A stretch of 56,221 nt of DNA, taken from NCBI GenBank assembly GCA_002706025.1, contig PAJK01000073.1, positions 50,973 through 107,193 on the forward strand, written 5' to 3'. This DNA comes from Oceanospirillaceae bacterium. GTDB lineage: Bacteria > Pseudomonadota > Gammaproteobacteria > Pseudomonadales > Oceanobacteraceae. This document shows positions 1 to 7,816 of this stretch, piece after piece. Numbering within the stretch: position 1 is the first letter of the stretch; each line of letters begins with the position of its first letter. The notes under the pieces were generated by a model, which was not told the DNA's origin, did not search any database, and saw only the letters and a program-made list of their open reading frames with translations. A program made the position numbers and the translations under genes.

Positions 1-684
1 GGCAAAGCGCCGGTGATCGTACTCGACGATGCCGATATCGACGCCGTCGCCGAAGGTGTCAGTAAATACGGCTACTACAATGCCGGTCAGGACTGCACCG
101 CCGCCTGCCATATTTATGCGCTTAAACCCGTGTATGAAAAACTGCTCAGCGCACTGGCCGATAAAGTCTCCGCCATTCAGTTTAATGTTGATGAATCCTG
201 CGACAACCTGCTCGGCCCGTTAATCAGCCAGCGCCAGCGCAACAGTGTTGCCAGCTTTGTTGAACGGGCACTGGAATTACCCCACACCGAATTAATCTGT
301 GGCGGCAGCATTCCCGATATGCCCGGATTTTATTACCAGCCCACCGTGATCGCCGGGGCGCGCCATGAAGATGAAATTGTGCAGCGGGAAGTGTTCGGCC
401 CGGTGGTATCCGTGACCTGCTGTGACAGCATTGAACAAGCCATCGACTGGGCCAACGACTCCCAGTACGGCCTCGCCTCGTCGGTATGGTCAGGCAATAT
501 CGGTAATGCCATGCGCGTTGCCAGCGAGCTGGAATACGGAGCCACCTGGATCAACAATCACTTTATGCTGCCAAGCGAAATGCCACACGGCGGTTTAAAG
601 CGCTCAGGTTATGGCAAAGATCTGTCGATGTTTTCCTTAGAAGACTATTCCGTGGTACGGCATATTATGGTGAACCATAAATAA
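1..684 (+). CDS. patD: Gamma-aminobutyraldehyde dehydrogenase, C-terminal part (5' truncated by window edge)
   Basis: NAD-dependent aldehyde dehydrogenase that oxidises 4-aminobutanal, the putrescine transaminase product, to 4-aminobutyrate in the cytoplasm. The frame is open from base 1 ([12 protein letters not shown]), just after where the catalytic-Glu motif ELGG would lie, so about half of a roughly 475-residue protein is missing. The catalytic Cys is seen in [14 protein letters not shown], and the family motifs [16 protein letters not shown] and [14 protein letters not shown] follow. I recall close similarity to E. coli PatD (YdcW) across the whole visible part, including [13 protein letters not shown] and the ending VVRHIMV. 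The gene ends 47 bases before a strong hairpin terminator. Family is certain; substrate is inferred from similarity. Confidence 0.85.
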   Translation, partial: GKAPVIVLDDADIDAVAEGVSKYGYYNAGQDCTAACHIYALKPVYEKLLSALADKVSAIQFNVDESCDNLLGPLISQRQRNSVASFVERALELPHTELICGGSIPDMPGFYYQPTVIAGARHEDEIVQREVFGPVVSVTCCDSIEQAIDWANDSQYGLASSVWSGNIGNAMRVASELEYGATWINNHFMLPSEMPHGGLKRSGYGKDLSMFSLEDYSVVRHIMVNHK

Positions 685-730
685 AGAATTTCTTTAGCTA
701 TTTTTTTATTTTTCATTCGCCCGGAACGCA

Positions 731-756
731 AAAAGGCCTGCAAATGCAGGCCTTTT
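731..756. terminator. Bidirectional intrinsic terminator between convergent patD and TRAP permease
   Basis: Perfect inverted repeat aaaaggcctgca/tgcaggcctttt with a 2-4 nt loop, with an A-run on the left and T-run on the right, so it reads as hairpin plus U-tract on both strands. It sits between the stop codons of two convergent genes. Confidence 0.9.
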
Positions 757-780
757 CTTTCCACTATCAGTACCGAGCAA

Positions 781-2673
781 TCAGGCTGCTGCAGTCTCAC
801 GACGGTGTTTCAGTACGTCCAGCACCACCAGCACGGCAACGATAGCCACCAGGATGATACGGTACTCGTGCGGGATAAAGAGTGTAACCACGGCAATAGC
901 TGCCAGTACTACACGTAATGCTTTACCCAGACGGGTTGCCCACTGACCTTCAATCGCACCGGCAAAAGCACCGATCAGCGCGACGGTCGCCAGAATGGAT
1001 TCAACGTAGCCCCAGATGGTATCGCCATCGGTCCAGATCAGCGTGGAGAAGGCCATCATCGCCGGAATCAGGAAGAAGCCCTGCGCCAGCTTAAAGGCCT
1101 GCACCGCCGTTGGCATAGGCTTGGAACCGGCAATACCGGCACCGGCAAATGCCGCCAGAGCGATTGGTGGAGTAACGTTAGAGGTCTGTGACAGCCAGAA
1201 CACGATCATGTGTGCCGCCAGCAGGCTGACGCCCAGATCCATCATCGCCGGTACCGCCATAATCGACAGTACGATATACGCCGCCGTTACCGGCAGACCC
1301 ATACCCAGTACGATGGCAGCCACAGCAATCAGCAGCAGCACGGACCACAGGTAACCGCCGGACATGGCCAACAGGAACTGAGTGAACTGCAGACCCAGGC
1401 CTGTCTGACCAACCACGCCCACGACGATACCGGCGGTGGCACAGGCCACAGAAATCGGCAGCGCCATCAGCGCACCTTCTTTCATGCCTTCAAAGAATTT
1501 ACCGATGGTGATGCGGCTGTGTTTGCGCAGCATGGCAGCGATCAGAATCGCCGCACAACCGGCAATACCCACCAGCACAGGTGAATAGCTCATCAGCAGC
1601 AGCGCGGTGATCAGAATCAGCGGCAGCAGGAAGTGCCAGCCCTGAGCCATCACGGTACGGATCTGTTCTGTCTGGCTCATGCCTTTCAGGTCGAGCTTAA
1701 CCGCCATCAGGTGCACGTACAGCAGAGTACAGGTGAAGTACATGATTGCCGGAACGATGGATACCAGCAGAATTTCGCTGTAGGAGATACCGGTAAACTG
1801 CGCCATCACGAAGGCACCCGCGCCCATCACCGGCGGCATAATCTGACCACCGGTAGATGCTGCGGCTTCAATACCTGCCGCCTGCTCTGGCTTATAGCCG
1901 AGTTTTTTCATCATCGGGATGGTCAGTGCACCTGTGGTCACTGTGTTGGCAATGGCCGAACCGGAAATAGAACCCAGTGCCGCGGAGGCGATCACACTGG
2001 CTTTGGCCGGACCGCCACGGTATTTACCGGCAACGGCAAAGGCAGCATCAATAAAGAACTGGCCGGCACCGGTCACCTGCAGGAAGGCACCGAACAGTAC
2101 GAAAATAAATACCACACCGGCGGCGATGGCCAGGGGCGCACCAAATACACCGTTGGTGGAGAAAATATGGAAGCGGATCATCTCTTCCAGGCTGAAGCCT
2201 TTACTGGCCACCGAAGCCGGAAGAACATCACCAAACAGTGCGTAGAGAATAAATACTCCAGCGACGATCACCATGGTCATACCGACTGTACGGCGTGTGG
2301 CTTCGAGTAATAACACCACCAGCACGGTACCGGCTATCAGGTCCGGCATCTGCAGACCGTCCAGCAGGAAGCTGATGTCATCGTAATCAAACACAGAAAT
2401 CTGTGCCGCGGCCCAGCCACTGAGCACGATCATAGCCAGATCGATCAGACGGAAGAGCGGATAGAGTTTGGGTCCTGCGTGTTCCTCTTTAACCAGTGGA
2501 TAAACCAGAAACACAAGCACCAGTACCCAGCCCAGATGAACAGGGCGGAACACGGGTGCCGAGAGTTGAGCCGAAATTCCCTGCCAGATCTGAAAGACAG
2601 ATAAGCCAACGGCCAGCAAAGTTGCCAGTAGCAGCAGATAACGCGTTACACTGCTGTTGTTTTCGCCGGTCAT
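781..2673 (-). CDS. TRAP transporter fused permease (DctQM-like, TAXI type)
   Basis: 630-residue, very hydrophobic inner-membrane protein in which the small 4-TM and large 12-TM TRAP subunits are fused, as is usual for TAXI-type TRAP systems. About 16-17 hydrophobic segments are visible. Typical large-subunit motifs include GGQIMPPVMGAGAFVMAQF in the middle and GLPVTAAYIVLSIMAVPA and SNVTPPIALAAFAGAGIAG near the C-terminus. It would use an ion gradient to move a substrate delivered by the TAXI binding protein encoded just upstream. The ATG start at 2673 has GGGAG 6 nt upstream. The gap to the binding-protein gene is 78 nt and contains a hairpin. Substrate unknown; aldehyde dehydrogenases on both sides suggest an amine- or carboxylate-related compound. 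Confidence 0.93.
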   Translation of the reverse strand: MTGENNSSVTRYLLLLATLLAVGLSVFQIWQGISAQLSAPVFRPVHLGWVLVLVFLVYPLVKEEHAGPKLYPLFRLIDLAMIVLSGWAAAQISVFDYDDISFLLDGLQMPDLIAGTVLVVLLLEATRRTVGMTMVIVAGVFILYALFGDVLPASVASKGFSLEEMIRFHIFSTNGVFGAPLAIAAGVVFIFVLFGAFLQVTGAGQFFIDAAFAVAGKYRGGPAKASVIASAALGSISGSAIANTVTTGALTIPMMKKLGYKPEQAAGIEAAASTGGQIMPPVMGAGAFVMAQFTGISYSEILLVSIVPAIMYFTCTLLYVHLMAVKLDLKGMSQTEQIRTVMAQGWHFLLPLILITALLLMSYSPVLVGIAGCAAILIAAMLRKHSRITIGKFFEGMKEGALMALPISVACATAGIVVGVVGQTGLGLQFTQFLLAMSGGYLWSVLLLIAVAAIVLGMGLPVTAAYIVLSIMAVPAMMDLGVSLLAAHMIVFWLSQTSNVTPPIALAAFAGAGIAGSKPMPTAVQAFKLAQGFFLIPAMMAFSTLIWTDGDTIWGYVESILATVALIGAFAGAIEGQWATRLGKALRVVLAAIAVVTLFIPHEYRIILVAIVAVLVVLDVLKHRRETAAA

Positions 2674-2709
2674 TTTTTACTCCCGAAATAAACCTGCAAT
2701 AAAAACGCC

Positions 2710-2729
2710 CGCGGTGACGGATCACGGCG
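2710..2729 (-). other. Intercistronic hairpin between TAXI binding protein and permease genes
   Basis: Imperfect inverted repeat (cgcggtga, loop cgga, tcacggcg; one mismatch) without a T-tract, in the 78-nt gap. This suggests mRNA processing or stabilisation that keeps the binding protein more abundant than the permease. Function is inference. Confidence 0.35.
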
Positions 2730-2751
2730 AGCGCATTAACGATCGATTAAA

Positions 2752-3681
2752 TTACTTGCGCATTTCGTTCAGGTAACGCTGAGAACCCGGGTGCAGAGGA
2801 ACACCTTTCAGGATGTCCATGTTTTCCAGGGTGGTGAACTTAGCAACGTTAATGGCCTGACGGATTTCAGTCATGTGCTCGAACGCAACTTTGGTCATTT
2901 TATAGGCCAGTTCTTCGTCCAGGTCTTTGTTCACAACCAGTACGTTCCAGATCGCCGGAGTTTTGAAAGCAGGTACCTTGTTGTAGGTTTCTGCTGGTGC
3001 GTCAAACTCCATGTAAGCAGGCGCAGCTGCTTCGATTTTGGCCAGTTCTTCGTCGCTGAAAGACAGGATACGGATATCACGGGTCAGGGCCAGTTCGGTG
3101 ATAGCACCAACGCCCAGGCTGCCCACGATCACACCAGCATCAATCTGACCGTTAGCCAGCGCTTCGGTGGTGGCGGTGTAGTTCAGGGACTGACCGTTAA
3201 TTTCGTCTTCAGAGATACCCAGAATATTCAGGATGTTCACTGAGCTTACGCGGGTACCGGAACCTGGTGCGCCCAGAGACACTTTTTTGCCTTTCAGCTG
3301 AGTCACAGAAGTGATGTCAGAGTTGGCAGGTACCATGATCTGTACAACGTTAGGGTACAGAGCAAACAGTACGTTAGCAGGCATCTGACGTGGGAAAGGT
3401 TTTTCACCTTTCTCTGCTTTCAGTGCCACGTTACCCATGGCAATACCTGCCAGCTGTTTGTTGGTGGACACTTTAATGATGTTTTCTACAGACGCTGCAG
3501 TGACTTCTGCACGGGCGTTAATTTCCGGAATGTTTTCACTCCAGATTTTTGCCAGCATGCCACCCAGCGGGTAATAAGTACCGCTCTGGCTGCCGGTACC
3601 GATGGAATAGTTTTCTGCAAATGCAGCAGTTGGTGCCAGCAGAGCGGCGGCCATCATTATTTTAGTTATAAATTGTTTCAT
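2752..3681 (-). CDS. TAXI-family TRAP transporter solute-binding protein
   Basis: 309-residue periplasmic receptor. An N-terminal signal peptide (MKQFITKIMMAAALLAPTAA) ends near AFA-EN. The mature start YSIGTGSQSGTYYPLGGMLA is the characteristic opening of TAXI (TRAP-associated extracytoplasmic immunogenic) proteins, followed by LKGKKVSLGAPGSGTR and an ALANGQIDAGVIVGSLG stretch typical of the family. It would capture a small organic solute and hand it to the fused permease encoded next. The ATG at 3681 has CCGGAG 6 nt upstream. It is first gene of a two-gene minus-strand operon, divergent from the aldehyde dehydrogenase at 4047. Ligand not predictable from sequence. Confidence 0.93.
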   Translation of the reverse strand: MKQFITKIMMAAALLAPTAAFAENYSIGTGSQSGTYYPLGGMLAKIWSENIPEINARAEVTAASVENIIKVSTNKQLAGIAMGNVALKAEKGEKPFPRQMPANVLFALYPNVVQIMVPANSDITSVTQLKGKKVSLGAPGSGTRVSSVNILNILGISEDEINGQSLNYTATTEALANGQIDAGVIVGSLGVGAITELALTRDIRILSFSDEELAKIEAAAPAYMEFDAPAETYNKVPAFKTPAIWNVLVVNKDLDEELAYKMTKVAFEHMTEIRQAINVAKFTTLENMDILKGVPLHPGSQRYLNEMRK

Positions 3682-4046
3682 ACAGACTCCGGTAATTATC
3701 GACTTCTAACAGTTCTGATAAGGCGTCGGCTACCGGAAAGCAGACATAAAATGTGTGTGCTTTCCGGTGGCAAAATACCCTCTACTACTATCGTAGCATC
3801 TACCATCCGGGGGAGGACTATGCGACCTAAGACTAGATTGCGGTCAGGGATTCTGCCGGTCTTGGCGGGAGGTGGCAAAGCATAGTGGCTCGAATTGATC
3901 AGAATTTAATCAGATTAGGTAGTAAACCCTACACCCATTATGTACTTGTACGCAAAGTTTTCATTCCCTACCCACCAGGACATATACACAAAGCCAGTGC
4001 GACAGCGCAGAATGCGGTAAACGCATTGTAAACCGGAGATTTCCCC
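3682..4046. promoter_or_regulatory. Divergent control region with 10-bp inverted repeat, between TRAP operon and aldehyde dehydrogenase
   Basis: 365-bp gene-free stretch. It holds a perfect inverted repeat accggaaagc (3732-3741) / gctttccggt (3759-3768) with a 17-nt spacer, in which a shorter acat/atgt pair also occurs. About 40 bp further lies a G-rich patch ccatccgggggagg (around 3803-3816). No convincing sigma-54 or sigma-70 hexamers could be assigned. It probably contains promoters for both flanking units and an operator for a shared regulator; this is inference from position and symmetry. Confidence 0.5.
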
Positions 4047-5546
4047 ATGACTCAGTACACCACGGCTGAATGGACGGCCAAAGCGGCACAGCTCACCATC
4101 CCGGCCCACGCCTGGGTAAACGGCAAGCCGGCTCAGGCTGTTGCCGGCGAGACTCAGCCATGTATGAATCCGGCCACCGGCGAGGTGCTGGCACAGATTC
4201 CTGACTGCAAACAGGCCGACGCTGATGAAACAGTGAAAATCGCCCGTGCAACATTCAATTCCGGTGTCTGGTCCCGAATGGCACCGATGGAGCGTAAGAA
4301 AATCATTGTGCGCTGGGCGCAGCTGATTGAAGACAACATCGATGAAATGGCTCTGCTGGAATGTCTGGATGTGGGCAAACCGATCAGTGATACCTACGGC
4401 ATCGACGTACCATCCGCGATCAACACTATCCGCTGGACCGGCGAAGCCATTGATAAAATCTACGGCGAAATCGCACCAACTGCTCCGGGCACTCTGGCGC
4501 TGATTCAGCGTCTGCCATTGGGTGTGGTGACGGCGATCGTGCCGTGGAACTTCCCGCTGTCCACCACCGCGTGGAAACTGGCGCCGGCACTGGCTGCGGG
4601 TAACTCGGTGATTCTGAAACCCGATCCGAAAACGCCACTGACCGCTATCCGTTTAGCCGAACTGGCAACTGAAGCCGGTCTGCCGGATGGCGTGCTGAAC
4701 GTCCTGCCGGGCGACGGTGTTAATCTGGGTAAACACCTGGCGCTGCACCCGGACATCGACGGCCAGACCTTCACCGGTTCCACTGCGGTGGGCAAGCTGC
4801 TGATGCAATACTCCGGTCAGAGCAACCTGAAGCGTACCTTCCTTGAGCTGGGCGGTAAGAGTGCCAACATCGTGTTCGCCGATGCTGATCTGGATACCGC
4901 TGCTATGTGGGCTGCGGTTGCCGGCTTCTATAACTGTGGCCAGACCTGCACCGCCGGTACCCGTCTGTTAGTACAGGACAGCATCTATGATGAATTCCTG
5001 CAGAAGGTGGTTGAGCATGCCAAAGCCTGGACGCCGGGCAACCCGCTGGACCCGGAAACCCGTATGGGTGCCGTTATCGACCAGAACCAGATCAACACCA
5101 TCCAGAAATACATTCAGATCGGTAAAGACTCCGGTGCCCGTCTGCTGACCGGTGGCGATGCCTTTAATGGTCTGGGCGGCGACCTTGGCGGTACCTTCCA
5201 TAGTGCAACACTGTTCGCCGATGTGGATAACAGCATGACCATCGCTCAGGAAGAAATCTTCGGCCCTGTGGTATCCGCCATCCGCTTTAAAGATGCAGAT
5301 GAAGCCATCCGCATCGCCAACGATTCCAGATACGGTCTCGCCGGTGGCGTCTGGAGCCGTGATATTTCCACCGCCTTAAAAGTGGCTGATGGTGTGCGCA
5401 CCGGTACCATGGGTGTGAACAACTACTTCGGTGGTGATATCACTGTGCCGTTCGGTGGCTTTGGTGAATCCGGTAATGGCCGCGATAAATCCCTGCACGC
5501 CATCGACGATTACACTGAGCTGAAAACCACCTGGATCGAATACTGA
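4047..5546 (+). CDS. puuC: Aldehyde dehydrogenase, PuuC-like (gamma-glutamyl-aminobutyraldehyde / aminoaldehyde DH)
   Basis: 499-residue cytoplasmic NAD(P)-dependent aldehyde dehydrogenase. Visible landmarks are PWNFPLSTTAWKLAPALAAGNS (cofactor-binding), FTGSTAVGK, the catalytic Glu in LELGGKSANIVFADAD, the catalytic Cys in FYNCGQTCTAGTRLL, and EEIFGPVV. The ending GGFGESGNGRDKSLHA and DYTELKTTWI resembles E. coli PuuC (which ends ...SGNGRDKSLHALEKFTELKTIWI), so oxidation of gamma-glutamyl-gamma-aminobutyraldehyde or a related aminoaldehyde is likely. The start has GGAG upstream. Its stop overlaps the next start (TGATG). Divergent from a TAXI TRAP system and 3.4 kb from patD, so an amine catabolism module is plausible. 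No other puu genes are present; the exact substrate is uncertain. Confidence 0.75.
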   Translation: MTQYTTAEWTAKAAQLTIPAHAWVNGKPAQAVAGETQPCMNPATGEVLAQIPDCKQADADETVKIARATFNSGVWSRMAPMERKKIIVRWAQLIEDNIDEMALLECLDVGKPISDTYGIDVPSAINTIRWTGEAIDKIYGEIAPTAPGTLALIQRLPLGVVTAIVPWNFPLSTTAWKLAPALAAGNSVILKPDPKTPLTAIRLAELATEAGLPDGVLNVLPGDGVNLGKHLALHPDIDGQTFTGSTAVGKLLMQYSGQSNLKRTFLELGGKSANIVFADADLDTAAMWAAVAGFYNCGQTCTAGTRLLVQDSIYDEFLQKVVEHAKAWTPGNPLDPETRMGAVIDQNQINTIQKYIQIGKDSGARLLTGGDAFNGLGGDLGGTFHSATLFADVDNSMTIAQEEIFGPVVSAIRFKDADEAIRIANDSRYGLAGGVWSRDISTALKVADGVRTGTMGVNNYFGGDITVPFGGFGESGNGRDKSLHAIDDYTELKTTWIEY

Positions 5547-6135
5547 TGAGCACGGCAGCGCTGGTACGGGCGGCTAACACCGCAGACATCGCTGCCGTCG
5601 CCGTTCTGTTTGATCAATACCGCTGCTTTTTTATCAGCAGCCATCCGATAAAGAAACCGCGCTGGCTTTTATCAACGCGCGTTTTAACCGCGCTGAATCC
5701 ATTATTCTGGTTGCCGAAAATAGCGCCGGCCAACTGCTTGGTTTCTGTCAGTTGTATCCCACCTTCTGTTCGGTCGCCGCGGCAAAAATTTTTGTTCTGT
5801 ACGATTTATTTGTCGCTGCAGACGGGCGGCGCAGTGGAACGGGAAAAGCGCTGTTAAAGGCTGCAGAGCACACTGCCCGTCAGCACGATGCGGTGAGAAT
5901 GGATCTGGCAACTGCGGTGGATAATATCGCAGCGCAGGCACTGTATGAGTCTCTGGGCTGGCAACGGGACCATGCCTTTTTATACCTACAGCCTGACGCT
6001 TTAAAACCGCACAAACATAGTAAAAAAACGGATACCCGTACAGGAAAGCCGCAGCAAATATGCACATTTGTTTCACACATTCTGCGCCATTTACTGAGCT
6101 TAAAAATTGAACAGTCATTTTTCTGTGACAAATAA
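5546..6135 (+). pseudogene. GNAT acetyltransferase gene split by a -1 frameshift at a T6 run
   Basis: The first frame starts with ATG at 5546, overlapping the aldehyde dehydrogenase stop, and encodes an N-terminal GNAT beta-strand (LVRAANTADIAAVAVLFDQY). At the T6 run 5627-5632 the homologous sequence moves to the -1 frame. There YQQPSDKETALAFINARFN leads into ENSAGQLLGFCQLYPTF, then FVLYDLFVAADGRRSGTGKA (acetyl-CoA loop) and ALYESLGWQRD. The rejoined protein would be about 196 residues, the last 45 or so looking like non-homologous read-through. One missing T explains everything. It could be a true pseudogene, slippage-dependent expression, or an assembly error. The original role, N-acetylation of a small amine or protein, would fit the neighbouring amine genes. 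Confidence 0.75.
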
Positions 6136-6200
6136 TGACAAAGCTCACTGTAAAGACATCTATAGCTGGGTTAGCCTCTTGTCTTAATAACTGTAACGCG

Positions 6201-6233
6201 TTTGTCTTACCCTCGATCAACCCATAAGACAAA
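6201..6233. promoter_or_regulatory. Inverted repeat TTTGTCTTA-N15-TAAGACAAA upstream of GNAT gene
   Basis: Perfect 9-bp arms at 6201-6209 and 6225-6233, plus a third direct copy ttgtctta at 6179-6186. They lie 26-80 bp upstream of the GNAT start at 6259. The arrangement looks like an operator array for a dimeric repressor. The regulator is unknown. Confidence 0.5.
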
Positions 6234-6258
6234 GCGGAAATAACCTGAGGAAAATGTT

Positions 6259-6771
6259 ATGACGCTGATTTTACGCTCGGCTGAAACGTCGGACCGTGAA
6301 GCGCTTAACTCTCTGAACGAGACAGCTGCGCCCCATGTGGACCGCTTAAACGAAGATCATTTCAGCTATCTGGTGGAACAGGGGCTGTGCATCGTAGCCG
6401 AAAACCCACTGGGTAAAATGGAAGGCTACATTATTCTGGTGCGCCACGATGAAAACTTCGAAGCCGAAGATTTCCGCTGGTTTCAGGAAAGCACCAACGA
6501 GCCATTTGTGTATATCGACCAGGTCGTGGTTGATCCGGAATACCGTGGCCGCGGCATCGCATCAGAGCTGTACCGTTGTGCAGAAAAATACGCTGCGCAA
6601 CTGGGTGCTGCTGCACTGACCTGTGAAATCCGTATGGACCCGCTGAACGAAGACTCCCATCACTTCCACCGCGAACACGATTTCGAAGAAATCGGCCGTC
6701 GTCGCAGCCAGGATCACGACGTGCTGCTGATGAAAAAAGCCGTCTGCGAAGAACCCTTCGTTCCTGCCTGA
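6259..6771 (+). CDS. GNAT-family N-acetyltransferase
   Basis: 170-residue soluble acetyltransferase of GCN5 fold transferring acetyl from acetyl-CoA to an unidentified amine. Strand beta-4 and motif A are clear: FVYIDQVVVDPEYRGRGIAS, where RGRGIA is the pyrophosphate-binding Q/R-x-x-G-x-G/A loop. The C-terminal segment FHREHDFEEIGRRR matches the usual FYxxxGF position. The N-terminus LILRSAETSDREAL is typical for the family. Start ATG at 6259 is preceded by gagg. It stands alone, following a frameshifted second GNAT gene and a strong inverted repeat likely to be its operator. Substrate unknown. Confidence 0.88.
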   Translation: MTLILRSAETSDREALNSLNETAAPHVDRLNEDHFSYLVEQGLCIVAENPLGKMEGYIILVRHDENFEAEDFRWFQESTNEPFVYIDQVVVDPEYRGRGIASELYRCAEKYAAQLGAAALTCEIRMDPLNEDSHHFHREHDFEEIGRRRSQDHDVLLMKKAVCEEPFVPA

Positions 6772-6781
6772 GTTATTACCG

Positions 6782-6808
6782 GCACCAGTGTCATTCCGGC
6801 ACTGGTGC
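6782..6808 (+). terminator. Hairpin downstream of GNAT gene (weak terminator candidate)
   Basis: Perfect 9-bp stem gcaccagtg/cactggtgc with a 9-nt loop, 11 nt after the stop codon. There is no T-tract, so termination efficiency is doubtful; it may be a 3' stabiliser. Confidence 0.45.
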
Positions 6809-6913
6809 ACACACCCGCCTAACCAACGCAGATTCTGATTGCAGTGGCTACAACCTCAGTGGCTTGAAAGGCAGTGTGTGCGATAATCACCGCATCTGAC
6901 TGCGGTGAGCCCC

Positions 6914-7813
6914 ATGGCCGACGACAAATCCTCCACCCTGTTAAAACGTGCTTTCTACCGTGCAGGGCCCGACCACCGGGCGCTGCTGGGTGGCGTTATT
7001 CCGGATTTTCTCACCATCCGCCAATGGTTCGATTTCCGCGGCGTGGAAATTGGCAAATGGGTCACCCAGGCCGAACAGGAACAGGCCGCAGCTCTGTTTT
7101 TTGATGCCTTAAGCGACCTCAGTGGCATTCTCGCCGGTACCTGGCTCAATGCCGAAGATAACCTGCTGCTGGGCCAGCAGATCATTTCCCTGCGCGGCAC
7201 CCTGGCGCTGCAATACGGTAAAGGCGGTCGTCCCGGAGTTTCTGCTCACTATTCACCACTGGAGCGCAGTTTCGCGCTGGCTAAAAATGCCGGACCCGGC
7301 AGTATCGCCCATGAGTGGTTCCACGCCTTTGATCACTATATCGCCGGCAAAGTCTTTGGTTCCGGCCATAAAAAGACCGCATTTGGTTCCCGCCTGTGGC
7401 TGGATAACAAACCTTTGCAGCCGCATCGGCTGAACAGCCTGCTGGCTCAGTGCTATGCCGCGGTACTGCTCGATCAGGAGGGCCGCGGCCCGAGTGATAT
7501 GTTCAGAGCGTCCGCGGCGCAGGATAAAAAACACGGCATGCTGTATTTCTCGCAACCGGAAGAAATGTGCGCCCGGGCGTTTGAAGCCTTTGTGCAGGAC
7601 GCCGGAATTAAAAATGCCTTTCTGGTAAAAGGTACGCAGAAATCGGAAGAAGCCAAACTCGGGCTGTACCCACAACAGCTGCAACGTGCACGTATTAATA
7701 TGGCCTTTCAGAATTATTTCTCGAAGCTGACAGCGGCTTTACTGCAGAATGCCAAACGCGAATACACCCTGACGGCTGACGATGATGGCGCCAGCAGCAA
7801 TAAAGAAGGCTGA
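6914..7813 (+). CDS. CLCA_X-like putative zinc metalloprotease (HExxH) coupled to FAN1 nuclease
   Basis: About 299 residues. An upstream in-frame GTG at 6905 is an alternative start. The central motif SIAHEWFHAFDHYIAG gives HExxHxxxH, a zinc metallopeptidase signature in which both His of HExxH bind zinc and Glu activates water. Upstream of it, LRGTLALQYGKGGRPGVSAHYSP resembles substrate-groove strands of HEWFHAFDHY-type domains found in large polyvalent proteins. A downstream YFSQPEEMCARAFEAFVQD segment supplies a conserved acidic helix after the active site. No signal peptide or membrane segment, so it is cytoplasmic. It ends 3 nt before the VRR-NUC nuclease gene, indicating translational coupling. 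I recall such proteins being named CLCA_X; biological function is undescribed to my knowledge. Protease activity is inferred from the motif. Confidence 0.7.
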   Translation: MADDKSSTLLKRAFYRAGPDHRALLGGVIPDFLTIRQWFDFRGVEIGKWVTQAEQEQAAALFFDALSDLSGILAGTWLNAEDNLLLGQQIISLRGTLALQYGKGGRPGVSAHYSPLERSFALAKNAGPGSIAHEWFHAFDHYIAGKVFGSGHKKTAFGSRLWLDNKPLQPHRLNSLLAQCYAAVLLDQEGRGPSDMFRASAAQDKKHGMLYFSQPEEMCARAFEAFVQDAGIKNAFLVKGTQKSEEAKLGLYPQQLQRARINMAFQNYFSKLTAALLQNAKREYTLTADDDGASSNKEG

Positions 7814-7816
7814 TGA

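Noticed and set aside
1016-2310. Long plus-strand open frames opposite the TRAP permease (and similar ones opposite paaJ, paaK, paaZ, nifA)
   Set aside because: Antisense shadows of high-GC coding sequence with no RBS or family features.
4047-5546. Phenylacetaldehyde dehydrogenase (FeaB) feeding paa
   Set aside because: Sequence resembles PuuC more, especially the C-terminal SGNGRDKSLHA segment, and it lies more than 25 kb from paa; cannot be excluded biochemically.
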